In this document: in pieces, positions 1-11,287 of the stretch
Layout of the letters: each line of letters opens with the position of its first letter
Numbering within the stretch: the stretch's first letter is position 1
DNA from: Guyanagaster necrorhizus
Lineage: Eukaryota > Basidiomycota > Agaricomycetes > Agaricales > Physalacriaceae
Assembly: GCF_019112545.1 (NCBI RefSeq)
Contig: NW_025064882.1
Coordinates: 1,254,928-1,318,927 of the forward strand
Length of the DNA stretch: 64,000 bases
Reading direction: 5' to 3'
The notes under the pieces: model-generated
What the model was told of the DNA's origin: nothing
Database searches by the model: none
Seen by the model: only the letters and a program-made list of their open reading frames with translations
Position numbers and translations under genes: made by a program

Positions 1-817
1 AAAGAAATAAATTCTTGAGCGGAGCAAATAGCCAATACAAAAGCTGGGATCTGGGATCAATCAGAGCTGGGCCTGCTCCAAAGAATGGAGCTCTTCGTGA
101 ATCCAGGTCTGTCGGCACACGCCGCTGACCGTTCCCTTAGCAGTTCCTCTGCGCTTAGCGCTGGCAGATAGAAGTACTTTCATCATATGGTTTCCAGCTA
201 CATCAGATGGCTTTGTGTATTCCCTTTCCCAAGCTCACGGGAATCGGAATGCGATTTCGAGAAATCTTCCTGCTCCGGGACGAGTAGTAGTAATGGACTA
301 TGGTCCTGGGAGTACACGCTCGGACCTTGCTTGTGGCATCATGAATGAGGCTTTCTGATCTCGACCACTTTGCATGTAACGTATAGCACATCCCTGACGC
401 GGCACCGAGGTGGCCAGCACAACATGACGGATTCTTCGCAGAGCCAACCCTTATGGCCCTTGTTGAATTGAAACGCCGTATGTGGAGGGATAAATGAACG
501 CAAAATTGGCAGGGTGGTTCCTAACTGAAATGATGGGCTAGCTGGGTCTGTGACAAGCGGACGAAAACATGGCTGTAAGGGTGACCGAGGGTCCTCCATC
601 AGGGAGCGGGAGAAGCGCCGTTACTTTTAGCAGGCGCCTAAGATTGGCCCAATCAGTTTCGTCGAGTAAGCGCCGGAAGATGAACAGCATGTGTAACTTG
701 ACTTGTCACATCCTTGGGATGCAGCTAACGATTCAAGTGAAGTACAGGTTTGCGGTTTGAGGAAGTGGGCCTTTCAGTCACTTGATATACATGATGGACC
801 TTTACACAATTCCTAGC
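1..817. other. gene-poor left edge
   Basis: No convincing gene. Short open frames on both strands show no recognisable family, no splice-linked continuation and no domain. The right end is the 3' flank of the acyl-CoA-binding protein gene. Confidence 0.5.
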
Positions 818-1342
818 TCAAGCAGCCTCAAGCTCAGCGAGGAATTTATTCGAGGTCTCGTCACCAGTCTTCTTGAGAACCTGGAGTGACATATTAGTAA
901 ATGAAACAGCCGCATGTCAGCTCGAGGCAACGCACCTCAATCAATTTCTCGACGTATTTGGACTGAGCTTCCTCTTTCGAAGTACCCTTAACTTTGTTCC
1001 AAGCATCCCTAAAAAACGATGTATGAGAATTCGAAGCGTAAGAAGTCAGAGACACACCATTTGGCTTTGCCCACAAAGTCGAGAAGACCTGGACGTTCTG
1101 TATTAACATCGCCGATGGTTCCTTTGATTTCGTTAGAAACAGACCAATAGAATGATGTATCACTGCAGACCTTGCTTGTAATAAGAGTAGAACTGTAAAT
1201 CACGGCAATTAGATCAAAGATAGAAGCAATAGGAGTTCGTTCGGCTTACATAGAGTTGGTCGTCCTGGGTAGGCTTGACGGGGCCGTCCTTGGGAAGACT
1301 CTGGACGATCTCTACAGCCTTCTTGAACTGGGATTCAGACAT
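818..1342 (-). CDS. ACB1: acyl-CoA-binding protein (ACBP)
   Basis: Small cytosolic carrier of long-chain acyl-CoA esters. Five exons on the minus strand splice into about 104 residues, the usual ACBP size. It starts [20 protein letters not shown], continues through [16 protein letters not shown] and [13 protein letters not shown], and ends [18 protein letters not shown]. The acyl-CoA-contacting Tyr/Lys positions (YYKQ and KAKW) are present. Intron 2 begins after the CAAG at about 1174, and another intron splits the Trp codon of KAKW. The start at 1342 is the only Met placing the family N-terminus in frame. It lies about 15 kb from the fatty acid synthase gene, a product of which it would bind, but nothing shows co-regulation. 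Identification is firm. Confidence 0.92.
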
Positions 1343-1810
1343 GGTGGTTCGAGTACAAGGGGCTCGGAGTGAACGACAGGGTAGTTAAGGATGTCGGCAC
1401 TCGGCACCCGGTTCCGTCGTTATCGATCGACGGGAAAATCCCTGGTAGAGCTCAGCAGGCAAAAGGGATGACTCTGATAATCATGATTATCCATCCGAAA
1501 GTCTCTTTCGAACGTGTGAGGCGCATTCCAACTGCGCATCGTGGATACTTCAATCAAGGTACTACTCATAATAATGAATTTCTGTACTTACCGGACCGCA
1601 ATAAAGAATCAAATTTCTTCCTCGATAGGTGTAAGCAGTTTGGCGTCACCGTTCGAAAATGGCTATGTCACAATATGTCACGTACTGTGACTCTGGCACA
1701 TGGGCACAGCCACAGCCAATCTTATTGCTTTGTTGCGACTTTGCTGTCAACGCTCCGTAACGCTTCCTGTACACAACTCCCCGCGTCGACGACGGCGACT
1801 TGACGACAGA
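1343..1810. other. divergent intergenic region, ACB1 / PH protein
   Basis: 468 bp between two divergent starts. It must hold both promoters. No clear TATA box or repeat was identified. Confidence 0.4.
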
Positions 1811-3404
1811 ATGTCTGCACCTGCTGCGGCTCCTTCAGCGCAGGAGGTTCAACGAAAGCTCTCTGTCCACTCTGCTGCCAAAAGTCCTAAAGTAGGTCTG
1901 CGATCTGCATTTGTGTGGGCAACGTATTAACTGCTCGACAGCCCCAAAGCATTTCGGTTGCCGCTGTCTCTGGAACAGATTCGGATTCGGATTCCATTTT
2001 AACCCCAGATGTACACTCAATATCGTCTTCTGGACTGGTCACTGGCGTTACTGGCTCAGTTCACGGCTCGGCCCTTACCCAGGCCCCTCTTTCTGCCATT
2101 GCTGAAAGGAGGTCTAATAGCGGGGAAGATACCGAGGATGAAGATGATGAGGAAGAGGGAGGCTGGAAATCTGCTAACAGTAGGGTGGGCACTCATGATT
2201 CCGTTGACGAAAGTGTCATCAAGGCCGGCTATTTATGGAAGAAAGGCGAGCGAAGAAAGGTCAGCGACGTTCGCGTTCTGTGCTGTGCGTTCCCTTATGG
2301 CCTCCGTAGACATGGAAAAAGCGGTGGTTCGTCCTACGACCGACTCAACTAGCTTACTACAAGACGAACGCCGAATACCAGCTACTTCGCCTTTTGGAAC
2401 TATCAGATGTCCATTCCTGCACACAAGTCTCGTTGAAGAAACACGAAAACACATTTGGGCTCGTCTCGCCTGTGCGAACCTTCTATCTGCAGGCTGAATC
2501 ACCGGGCGATGTTCAGGAATGGATCACCACCATCGATGAAGCCAGACAAACTCTTCTTGCCACAACAACTCCAAACTCGGTTTCTAGTCCTATCCCTATA
2601 CCCAAAATGCAAGACCGATCCAGCAATGTCTCTCCGCCAATGATAACACCTTCTCCACCCTCATATCCCAATTATGCCCAAAATGCACCTTCTTCAGACT
2701 CGGAAGATGCCTCTCCTGTAGGTCAAAGGACTTACTCGGTATCTTCACAACATCGTTCTAGTATCACTTCTTCACCGTCGAAAATCCCAACTGGAACGGT
2801 AAAGGATCCAACGAAGAGTGTTCTTTCTGGCTACCTCATGAAGTGTGGATCGAAGCGGCGGAATTGGCGTAAACGTTGGTTTGTTCTTTCCGGTGAAAAA
2901 TTAGTATACTACACGAGCCACATGGTCAGTGACGTTTTGACAAAGTAGCTGAGGGAAACTCACATTTCGTAGGATGCAAAACCTCACCGACAATTTCAGT
3001 TGACGGAGATTCTGGACGCTCTCGAATACGACTTGCCTGCTCATCGACAACCGCTCGCAACGTCGCCTCCCATACCAGCCTCGATGGAGCCAGATGACGA
3101 TCACAGTGATCATACTTTCAAGATTGTTACGACCAAACGAACACTGCTTCTTTGTGCGCCGAACGAGGAGGACGAAATCAAGTGGCTAGGCGCGATACGA
3201 GCACTAATTGCTCGTAGATCTGGTTCCGGTGTTGTCCCTGGTGAGACTACGAAGATTCCTGCCGTCACAGCATCCATAAGCCCGAATGGTTCCGGATTTA
3301 CGTCTGGTTCGAGTGGGGGTATCAAAGGCAAGGTTCGAAGGGTGAGCGTGAGTGGTTCCGGGGTAAACCCTGGCATCATAATTGAAGAAGGGAGTCAGAA
3401 TTAG
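1811..3404 (+). CDS. tandem pleckstrin-homology (PH) domain protein
   Basis: Four exons. After a short N-terminus (MSAPAAAPSAQEVQRKLSVH) an intron leads to an acidic, Ser-rich linker. The first PH domain then begins AGYLWKKGERRKTWKKRWFV; an intron between RRK and TWKK must be removed. It ends with the typical PH C-terminal helix (VQEWITTIDEAR). A Pro/Ser-rich linker of about 90 residues follows. The second PH domain begins SGYLMKCGSKRRNWRKRWFV, is interrupted by an intron near 2924-2972, and ends with the helix EDEIKWLGAIRALIARR. The C-terminus is Gly/Ser-rich. Each domain carries the basic beta1-beta2 loop (K-x(n)-KRWF) linked to phosphoinositide binding, so recruitment to a membrane as an adaptor is likely. 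No catalytic domain is visible. The two-PH layout resembles TAPP-type adaptors, but orthology is not established. Confidence 0.85.
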
Positions 3405-4306
3405 TCTTGGTTGGAGAAATTGCAAACGTTTTCCCACTCGTCCTCTCTGTTTTTCCGAGTCGCTCATCTTTCCTTGCTATTTTTATTTGCTGCGAAGACA
3501 AGACATCAAGATGGACACTGCGTTCCCTTTACTTCGGAACACCCATTTTTGGTTGCATCCATACATATGCTGATTTCCTAAATTGTTCATACTACTCTTT
3601 GGCTTGGGGACTGTGGATAGAATGCTTTCCGCTGTTGTAGTTGTTGCAATGGAGATGTCTGATCTGTAGTAGTATCGATCAGGCAAGTCTTATGTTGGTG
3701 CCCCTCCCATTGTGCTGTTCTCCACGATGTGGACGGAATGCAGGGCCGCCAAGCGCGGAGGAAGTCAACGTTTGAATAGCTGAATTCCCAGGACGATGCT
3801 AGGATGCTGACAATCCCACCGGCATTGACACGGATCGAGAAGACGGCGTATACTTTGGAGACCGCATATATAGCCTGCTACCATTCAATGCTTCAAACAG
3901 CCTCTAGCTACAGGAAATTTTCATCAACCATGCCCCGACCTCAATGGCTGACCGAGACTAGCTGGACTCAGAGCTTCAACTCGATTACGATCTACATGAA
4001 TTAAACACAATCCTGCGGTCACTATAAAAGTCAAGCTAGCACAGAGTTTTACGGCAAGAAAACAGGCTGAGCAAGTGTGGAGATTGAAGGGCAGGGGACC
4101 CCGGGACCGCGTGACAAGTCAAGATCAGCCATCTCCCAAAGGGAACGGTTAATGTCCGTAACTAGTTATACATATATCACAAGCACACTTGCCTCCATGG
4201 CCAACAGTACCACTGTCTTCCCATACCTTCATCGCGCCCTACACTGTACACCAAGCTATCCTTTTCCTCTCATCTTTGTTACCATTCGTCGTCCCCACTT
4301 AATGTC
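3405..4306. other. intergenic region
   Basis: About 900 bp between the PH gene and the first Zn2Cys6 gene. Open frames are short and unrelated to known families. It probably holds the 3' UTR of the former and the promoter of the latter. Confidence 0.4.
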
Positions 4307-6440
4307 ATGCCTGCTGCCAAGAACGGCATCAAGAAGCACGGAGCGCCCAAAGCCAAAGGCTCTGTACGCGCAAAGTCCGGCTGTTACACTTGCAGAATTC
4401 GAAGAAAGGTTCGCCCTTTCTTCAGCACCAGTCCCCACCATCATCTTCCTAACCACCCAATCTCTTTTTCTTTTTTTACTATGTGGCGCTATGGTCCGTA
4501 TCTAGAAATGTGATGAAGATCGCGACGAGCAAGGCAATTGCAGGTCCTGTGTTCGCTTGAAGCTCCAGTGTCTTGGTTTCGGTTCTAAACGGCCTGAATG
4601 GCTCAAGGTTAGTCTACTGCCCACCCACCCTACATTGTGTGGCGTCGCCCTGATGTATTGCAGGAACAACACACTAAGCTGCGGGCGGACATTAAGAACT
4701 TCCTCGCAGGCAATGGCATGATTAAAGGTCATGCAAGTTCCAATGGTCGGGACAGCAACCCAGATCAGATCCTTCTTCTCCGCCAGGAGGACGACTCTAT
4801 GTCTTCCTCCGAGAGCCCTGACTCCAGAAATGTCGACCTACCCATGGTTGGAGGCGAGTACTCCAGGAACACCTCTGCCATGCGCGACGAACCTTGGTCT
4901 GCTGTTGCCAGCACCTACGTTGACGCAGCATATACCGAAGACGGTACGCCACATCTTTGCTTTTTGAGATATCAGCTCTGAATTCCCATGTCCTTCTTAG
5001 CTCTGGAGTTGCAGCTACGGCATGAATCTCCTTATGATAACGATCCCCAGGCGTACGATATAATGCACTACCCTAATAGCCTACCCGGATGTAAGAACCT
5101 GTACTATTAAATATGATATTTTCATGTAATAACGACCTTTCGTAGGGTCGGGTGCGAATCCTTCAATGCGAAGCAATCTTGCTCCTTCCTACAACCTTCT
5201 TTTCACAATGCCTGATGATGATATATACTTCGACTCCGGCCCATACTATCCTACCCCTCCAATGATTCCTGGAGGATCTGCTGATGAACTCGTCAATCAC
5301 TATCTCGATGTTGTTGTTGGTATGCAATTCCAACTGGCCGACAAAATCAGATTGCCTCAAGTTATATACGACGCCGTCGAAGGTGATTGTTATCGAAATG
5401 CAGCCCGTCTTCTGGCGTTCATACACCGAAGACGCGAAGCTGTGCCTTCGGTGCCCGCGCTGCAAGACAACACCCCGAGGCGCCAGTACGATGAACTCAA
5501 GCTTGTCTTAAGCAGAGGTTCGTCGTACACCGAGGACGAGGCCATGGCGTCGTTGACTGTTATCTCGTCATTCCTCTTTGACGGTGGAAAGGGAGAATGG
5601 CAACGTTGGCTAGAGGTAGCGTTCAACTATTCGCGCATGGTCCTCGATCGTTACATGTCTCCCCGTGAGGCTCTGATATCGTGCACCGAGAAGGAACGCT
5701 TTCTCGTGAAAACAGCCATCTGGTTCGATGTCCTGGCGTCAGTAACGACGCAACATCCGCCGCTCTTCTTAGCCATCATCAGAGAACTGTTCGCTCCTGA
5801 CGCGAGTGGGATTACCGAGCTCTACGAATCCATCCCGACTGAGCTTTCGATGATGACAGTAATGGGATGTGAAAGCCGTATTGTCTGGGCATTGGCGGAG
5901 ACATCGTCTTTGGCATGTTGGAAACAGCATCAACTCAGCAACGGCGTGTTAAGCGTTCCTTCATTAGTCTCAAGGTCTCAACCGATTGACCTTTGCCTTT
6001 CCGAACCTCTTGCATTTCCTAGGGCTCACATCGGCGTTGATGAGGCGCGCAATCGTTCTTCTGAAATCTTCCGGACATCAGCGCGCGTTTATCTACGCTC
6101 AGTCGTATCTGGCGACCATCCTGGTGTAGCAGAGATCGCAGCTTCGGTCCAGGATGCCTTGAATGTGCTCAGCGATATGAACCGTTGCTGCTCTGCCCCT
6201 GTTCGCACCGCCGTTGTTCGAAGCACTGTATTTGCCTTCTTCGTGTGCGGCTGCCTGACAGATAATACGTCGCACCGCAATATCCTTCGTGCTCAACTCG
6301 CTGGGGAAGGATGTGTCGGTAACTGTACCGCACTGGTACAGCTACTTGACAAAGTCTGGGACATCCGGAGTGGGATGAGCCGGAAGGACCCTGTTCCTTG
6401 GCGTCAAATTCTGCACAAGGAAAAAATGCTCCTGGTATAA
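4307..6440 (+). CDS. Zn2Cys6 fungal transcription factor 1
   Basis: Five exons. The N-terminal zinc cluster is assembled across the first intron: SGCYTCRIRRK joins KCDEDRDEQGNCRSCVRLK and then QCLGFGSKRPEWLK. This gives six cysteines with CxxC-x6-C spacing in the first half. A Ser/Asp-rich linker follows, and after an intron near 5091-5146 a long final exon (from about 5147) carries an alpha-helical regulatory region of the fungal-specific type. Residues near the C-terminus (FVCGCLTDNTSHRNILRAQL) closely match the next gene, so the two are tandem paralogs. Start 4307 places a basic Lys/Gly/Ala tail before the zinc cluster. It should bind DNA in the nucleus; its targets cannot be told from sequence. 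Confidence 0.87.
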
Positions 6441-7536
6441 GTATTTTCAATCGGCTTCTCGTTTTCCATCTCTATGTTTTCACCAACTTTGGACTCGGAG
6501 AATAGATAGTATCGAGTCCTGCCGCTTACATGTCGAGCAAGTCTGTTACTCATATACCTGGCCTCACTGGCTTGTAAAAGATGCATCCCACTATAGTATA
6601 AGTATAACATCGTAACATTACCACTAGCAATTACAACGCATTGGATCGTCGTCGGGTGCCGAAAGCATGGAGCAGTAGTGACTCGCGATGACCACGGATT
6701 TCGGTCCCTTAAAACACAGCCACAGCCAGTTCGGCAGAAGGATACGCAATACAGAAGCTTCTCGTCCCTGTAAATGGGAATTTCGTCAAGTGTTGACCCT
6801 TGTGTGTGTGTGTACTATACTATACCGGTACGTTCGGGGGATTAGATAAAAGGATGGCTTCAGGATGGATTGTGCATTATTTATTTAAAGGGAGACAGGA
6901 AGGATACTCAGCTACAGCAGCCGAACGAGTACACAGGATATTTAGATCCACTGATTTGACATCGGTACAAAAACAGACGCGACATAAATGAGGACGTGGG
7001 ATTATTCAGGGGCCCCCATGTGCCCTACCTTCCGTACCCTGTATATCGGTCACATTTCAACACCGTCGGCTCGAAAACATGGGCCGATGGACAAGGAGAT
7101 GGAAATACCATCGTATATACAAAGTCAGGGAAAACAAGATTCAGGAGATTCACCCTCCGCTTGGGCCAGATTATAAAACAAATTCGTATATTGCATATAT
7201 AATCAAAACCTGCAAATATGATCTACCACTCGGACGTCAACCGACATAGGTACAAAGAAGAAACATAAAGGCATCACCTAGAGTCATCCGTGTCTCAGGT
7301 CTGCATATTTTATGCTCCTTGGTAACACTCCATCACCCCATCAACTAGTTCCCTCCGTTTCCATCTCCTTATATTCAAACCCCTTCTAACACGGCCCACG
7401 CGTAACCGGCTTTCCTGCGGACCCTTTCCTATCAATTAGTCACGCTTGCTTTCTTGTTCCGACTTTCTTAAACTCAAGCCTCAGCCTTGTTCAGACTGTT
7501 CGACGTCCTCGACGGTCAGATTGCCCGTGTCCTTGC
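6441..7536. other. intergenic region between the Zn2Cys6 paralogs
   Basis: About 1.1 kb with no supported gene. A short TG-dinucleotide run lies near 6799-6812, and the segment is pyrimidine-rich just before the downstream start. Confidence 0.4.
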
Positions 7537-10008
7537 ATGGACTATACAGCGTCCATACCTTTCAGATCTTCGTCGTCTGCCCCCGCCTCCTCAAGCGTGT
7601 CACCGTCACTCTATCCCGTATCAATGGCCCCCGCCCCCGAAGATCGCGAATCACCCTCTTTGAGCAGCAGCAGCAGGGGCACACCAACCTATAATACCGT
7701 TGATTTACCACGCACTCCTTCCGCAAGTAAAGGTGGCTGTTGGTGAGTGCGACGCCATCGCTTTCTGACGCGCAAACCTAATCGACTACAGGACGTGTCG
7801 TCTTCGCCGAAAAGTGAGCTATTATTACACCACCCGATTTTAGCGCCATATCTTAATTGTTTGTCAGAAATGCGACGAGCAGCGCGAAGGCGACTCATGT
7901 CGCACCTGTGTACGTCTAACCATCGAGTGTCTAGGCTGGGGTCCCAAACGACCGGAATGGATGCGCGTGAGTGGGATGCTCCGTTGTTTCCCAATCCCCT
8001 ATTCATTGTCTTTGCCAGGACAAGCACGCTGTCGAGGCATACAAGGCGAACATCAAGGCAAAGCTGACTCGCGCCGGTCTCATACGGGGGCAACCCCGGA
8101 CTTCCATGCTACAAGCGCATGCAGCTAAGCCTGCCACAGGGTCGTCGCGGACATCAACCTTCCATCGTCTTTCGGCACTCTCTCCCAAGTCCCCCGAAAA
8201 ATCTTCCAGCACGGCCTCATCATTAGCTCTCGACGTCGACCCCCGACCCTTTGATTATCGTTTTGATCAATCTCGCCTGGGTGGAATGCCGGGCATGCCC
8301 GGTAAGCTTGAGTGAACCTCCATGCCATGCATATCGCTAATAATTCACGGACATAGGCCCATCAAACGGCTTTCATCAACTCCCGGCAGCATCCTACAGC
8401 GACTCTAATGTCAACTCCATGGATTTCGGTGCATCGATGTACCAGTACTCACCACAGTCATCGTCGGTCCACAGTGAACCCTTGGACTTCGATATGAGTC
8501 TGTACGTCGCAACAAACAGCAGTGACCAATTCGACTTCAACATCCGCCCCCCGTCTCCCATACAAAGTTTCCCTCTACTTGCTGGCCAAAACTCCATCCA
8601 AGAAAGCCACGTCATGTATTTCTTCGAACATGTCAGAAAGACGAATCTTCTTTTTTCCAGCAACGCGCTCACGAATCTTACGTATACCGTGAGTTCCTAC
8701 AAGTCAACCGGATGAAATGAGCGTTGGCTGACAGGTGATGAATAGATGATCGTACAAGAACCTCGGGGGCCCGTTACTAATGCCGTTTGCGCCTTATCAA
8801 GTCTCCACTTCACACGAATGCGTGTTGCGCAGGGCTTAGAGGCTCCAGATCCCAATCCGGAACACTCAACAGCGCAATATTTCCATGACGAGGCTGTATT
8901 TCAACTCGCTAGTGGGAAGCAGTCGAAATCACGTCACGATGAAAGCGATGTCCTTGCCGCGTTGTACCTTATATGTTTTTCCCAGATGGCAGGAAGTACC
9001 GTTGACTGGCCTCCTATGCTGGCCATCACCTTGGAATGGATGTCTCAGACGGGACTTCCAACTAGTGAGAACCCGAAGCTCGTCTTGACGAATATGAGTG
9101 CGTCCAGTCAATTGATCGTGAAATGCACCATGGTATGCTTGTCGTCCATCCGTTGGACGCAACAACTGACCTTGTCTTTGTAGTGGATGGAGATCTTTGC
9201 TTCATTTACATTGATGAAACAACCCAAGCACCTGGCACTGTACAGATGTCTGCTTGGCGATCAGAACGGATTTTGGGGACACATGCAAAGGAGTGACCTG
9301 GATTTTCAAGGCCGAGGGCTTCATATGGAAAACCTGACCGGATGTCCTGACGAAGCGATGCTCGCCCTTGCTGAGATATCTGGGCTGGGCCAGTGGAAGG
9401 CATCCGAGCAAGCGAAGGGATCCCTGAGCTTCCGTGAACTTGTGCGGCGCGGCGATGACATAGAACAAAGACTGCGAAATCGGCAACGCGAGCCGTCGAG
9501 TTTTGGCGAACAAACACCACTACACCCGAACCTGATGCAAGCGACCATGTCTGATGCAGGAGTAATATCCTATCCGGACGAGATCATGCAATTGGTTGGA
9601 AACGTCTTTCGAGAGAGTGCACTATTATATCTTCACACTACAATCAACAATGACAACCCAGGTGCGCACCTTTGCCTCTCAGCCTCCTCTATTCGTAACG
9701 TTGCATCAGCTGTACCCGAAATCGCCGCCTCGGTTGATTCAATTATACAGCTGTTCCATCAATTGGCACCCTCGGAGATCGACCGGACTTTGGTATTTCC
9801 TGTATGTCTGGCGGGATGTATGACAGACAACTCATCGCATAGAGAATTTCTAAAAGCGAGGCTGCAATCACAGGATGAGAGCATCGGAAACTTGTTGCGA
9901 ACGCGATTAGTGATGGAAGCTGTATGGCAAAAACGCGATACACGTAGTGGCCCAAGCGAATGGAGAAAAACCTTGCGGGAACGGTGTCCTAATTTGCTGC
10001 TGATATGA
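7537..10008 (+). CDS. Zn2Cys6 fungal transcription factor 2
   Basis: Paralog of the preceding gene with more introns. A Ser/Pro-rich N-terminus of about 65 residues precedes a zinc cluster split by two introns: GGCW, then TCRLRRK, then KCDEQREGDSCRTCVRLTIE, then CLGWGPKRPEWMR. Further introns lie near 8302, 8689 and 9133. The C-terminal half (from MIVQEPRGPVTNAVCALSSL) is a helical fungal-specific regulatory domain. It ends with a block, FPVCLAGCMTDNSSHREFLK, that aligns with the matching block of factor 1. The stop is at 10008. Same orientation, same architecture and adjacency point to local tandem duplication that is old, since the linkers no longer align. Target genes are unknown. Confidence 0.87.
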
Positions 10009-11287
10009 ATCCAATACCCTTGAACTAACTTAACACTCACCTGCTACGCAGTTATAAAATTTTCGCCTTGTATCCATAACCCGACTTGTTCTATATCATA
10101 AATATTAGCGCTGTAATGTATATCACCACCGAAAGGTCAAAACCTATAAGAATAAGACGTCGACAATTAGTCGAACGAAAGTGAAGTCGTAGAAAGTGTC
10201 CAGAATGCATAAGAGGGGTCGGGTCGACCCAGCATATCGTTCGCATACGTTCTGGTTGCACGGTAGGAACCAAAGGAGGGCCAATGGGTGAAAACTCACA
10301 TTCTGATTCCGCAGGATGTGCATTTCCCGGCAGTAACGGGAAATTGGCACGGGGAACTACTGAACGAAGGTAGTGGTACATGGTGGTATCATTGGAATTA
10401 GAGAGGAGAGACGGTGAGGGCTGCAGCAGAACGAGGGCGAAAGGATGAGGTGGAAGATTAAAAGGAAAAGAAGGATGCATGGGCGCAACTGCCACCGGCT
10501 CATTTGGTTGTATTTGCCACCCATCTATATACCGAGTCAATCGGCATATCCATATTTCAAGGTAGTCCGATGCCAATGCATCTGTCTTCCGTCGACCGTA
10601 TGCCATCTGTTGTCTATTCTGTCTGCTGTTGTAGTGGTAACTTCGGTCTTTGAAGAGGTGTAGGCAATTCTGTGGAGGGCTTTGCGTGAGCTTCGGAACA
10701 TATTTACCATTTATTGCTACCATGCCAATACCATGTGCGTGGTGGGCGCGGGCGCTGGCGCTGGTGGCTAAATGTATCCTATTGCCAAGCCTCCTATCAT
10801 GAGAGTAGGATAAAATAGAATCGACTATGTATGATGCCATAACTTGAGCGAGCTTATACTTTTTTTAATTGGAGGAACGACGACGAACGCAGAGCTAGTT
10901 TTCCATGGCAACGGGAGAGGGAAGTTTACACACTTCCCCTCTACACATTAGTGATTAGCTTTTAACCATTATGTCTCGGATCACGGTCGCAATGGGCACA
11001 TCTATGATACCTCTTCGAATCACAACGTCCGTTTCTTACCCCGGAAGCAGCTTTTCGGTAACAAGCACTAGCTATAGCTCATAGAATCAAAGTACTCGAA
11101 GCACAGTATACATACTAGTTCTATGAACATCAAATGCTCGTATCAACTTTTTTTTAAGTCCTTAAAACCTTTCCTTTTTGTATACCTGGGTTCCCCCTCT
11201 TTGGTTTCCACCCAGTTTCCACTCCTCATTTAAATATCCTTCGAACACTGTAAAATACTAATTGTACACTTTGACCTCACCTTGGGC
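10009..11287. other. intergenic region with one unassigned long open frame
   Basis: About 1.3 kb between convergent genes. The minus strand has a 249-codon open frame (10091-10840). Its product is Pro/His/Arg-rich with no domain or signal peptide and no clear coding signature. I do not call it a gene. Confidence 0.35.

Noticed and set aside
10091..10840. 249-codon minus-strand open frame
   Set aside because: No domain, signal peptide, CaaX end or splice structure, and the composition is low-information. An open frame this long can occur by chance in GC-balanced DNA.
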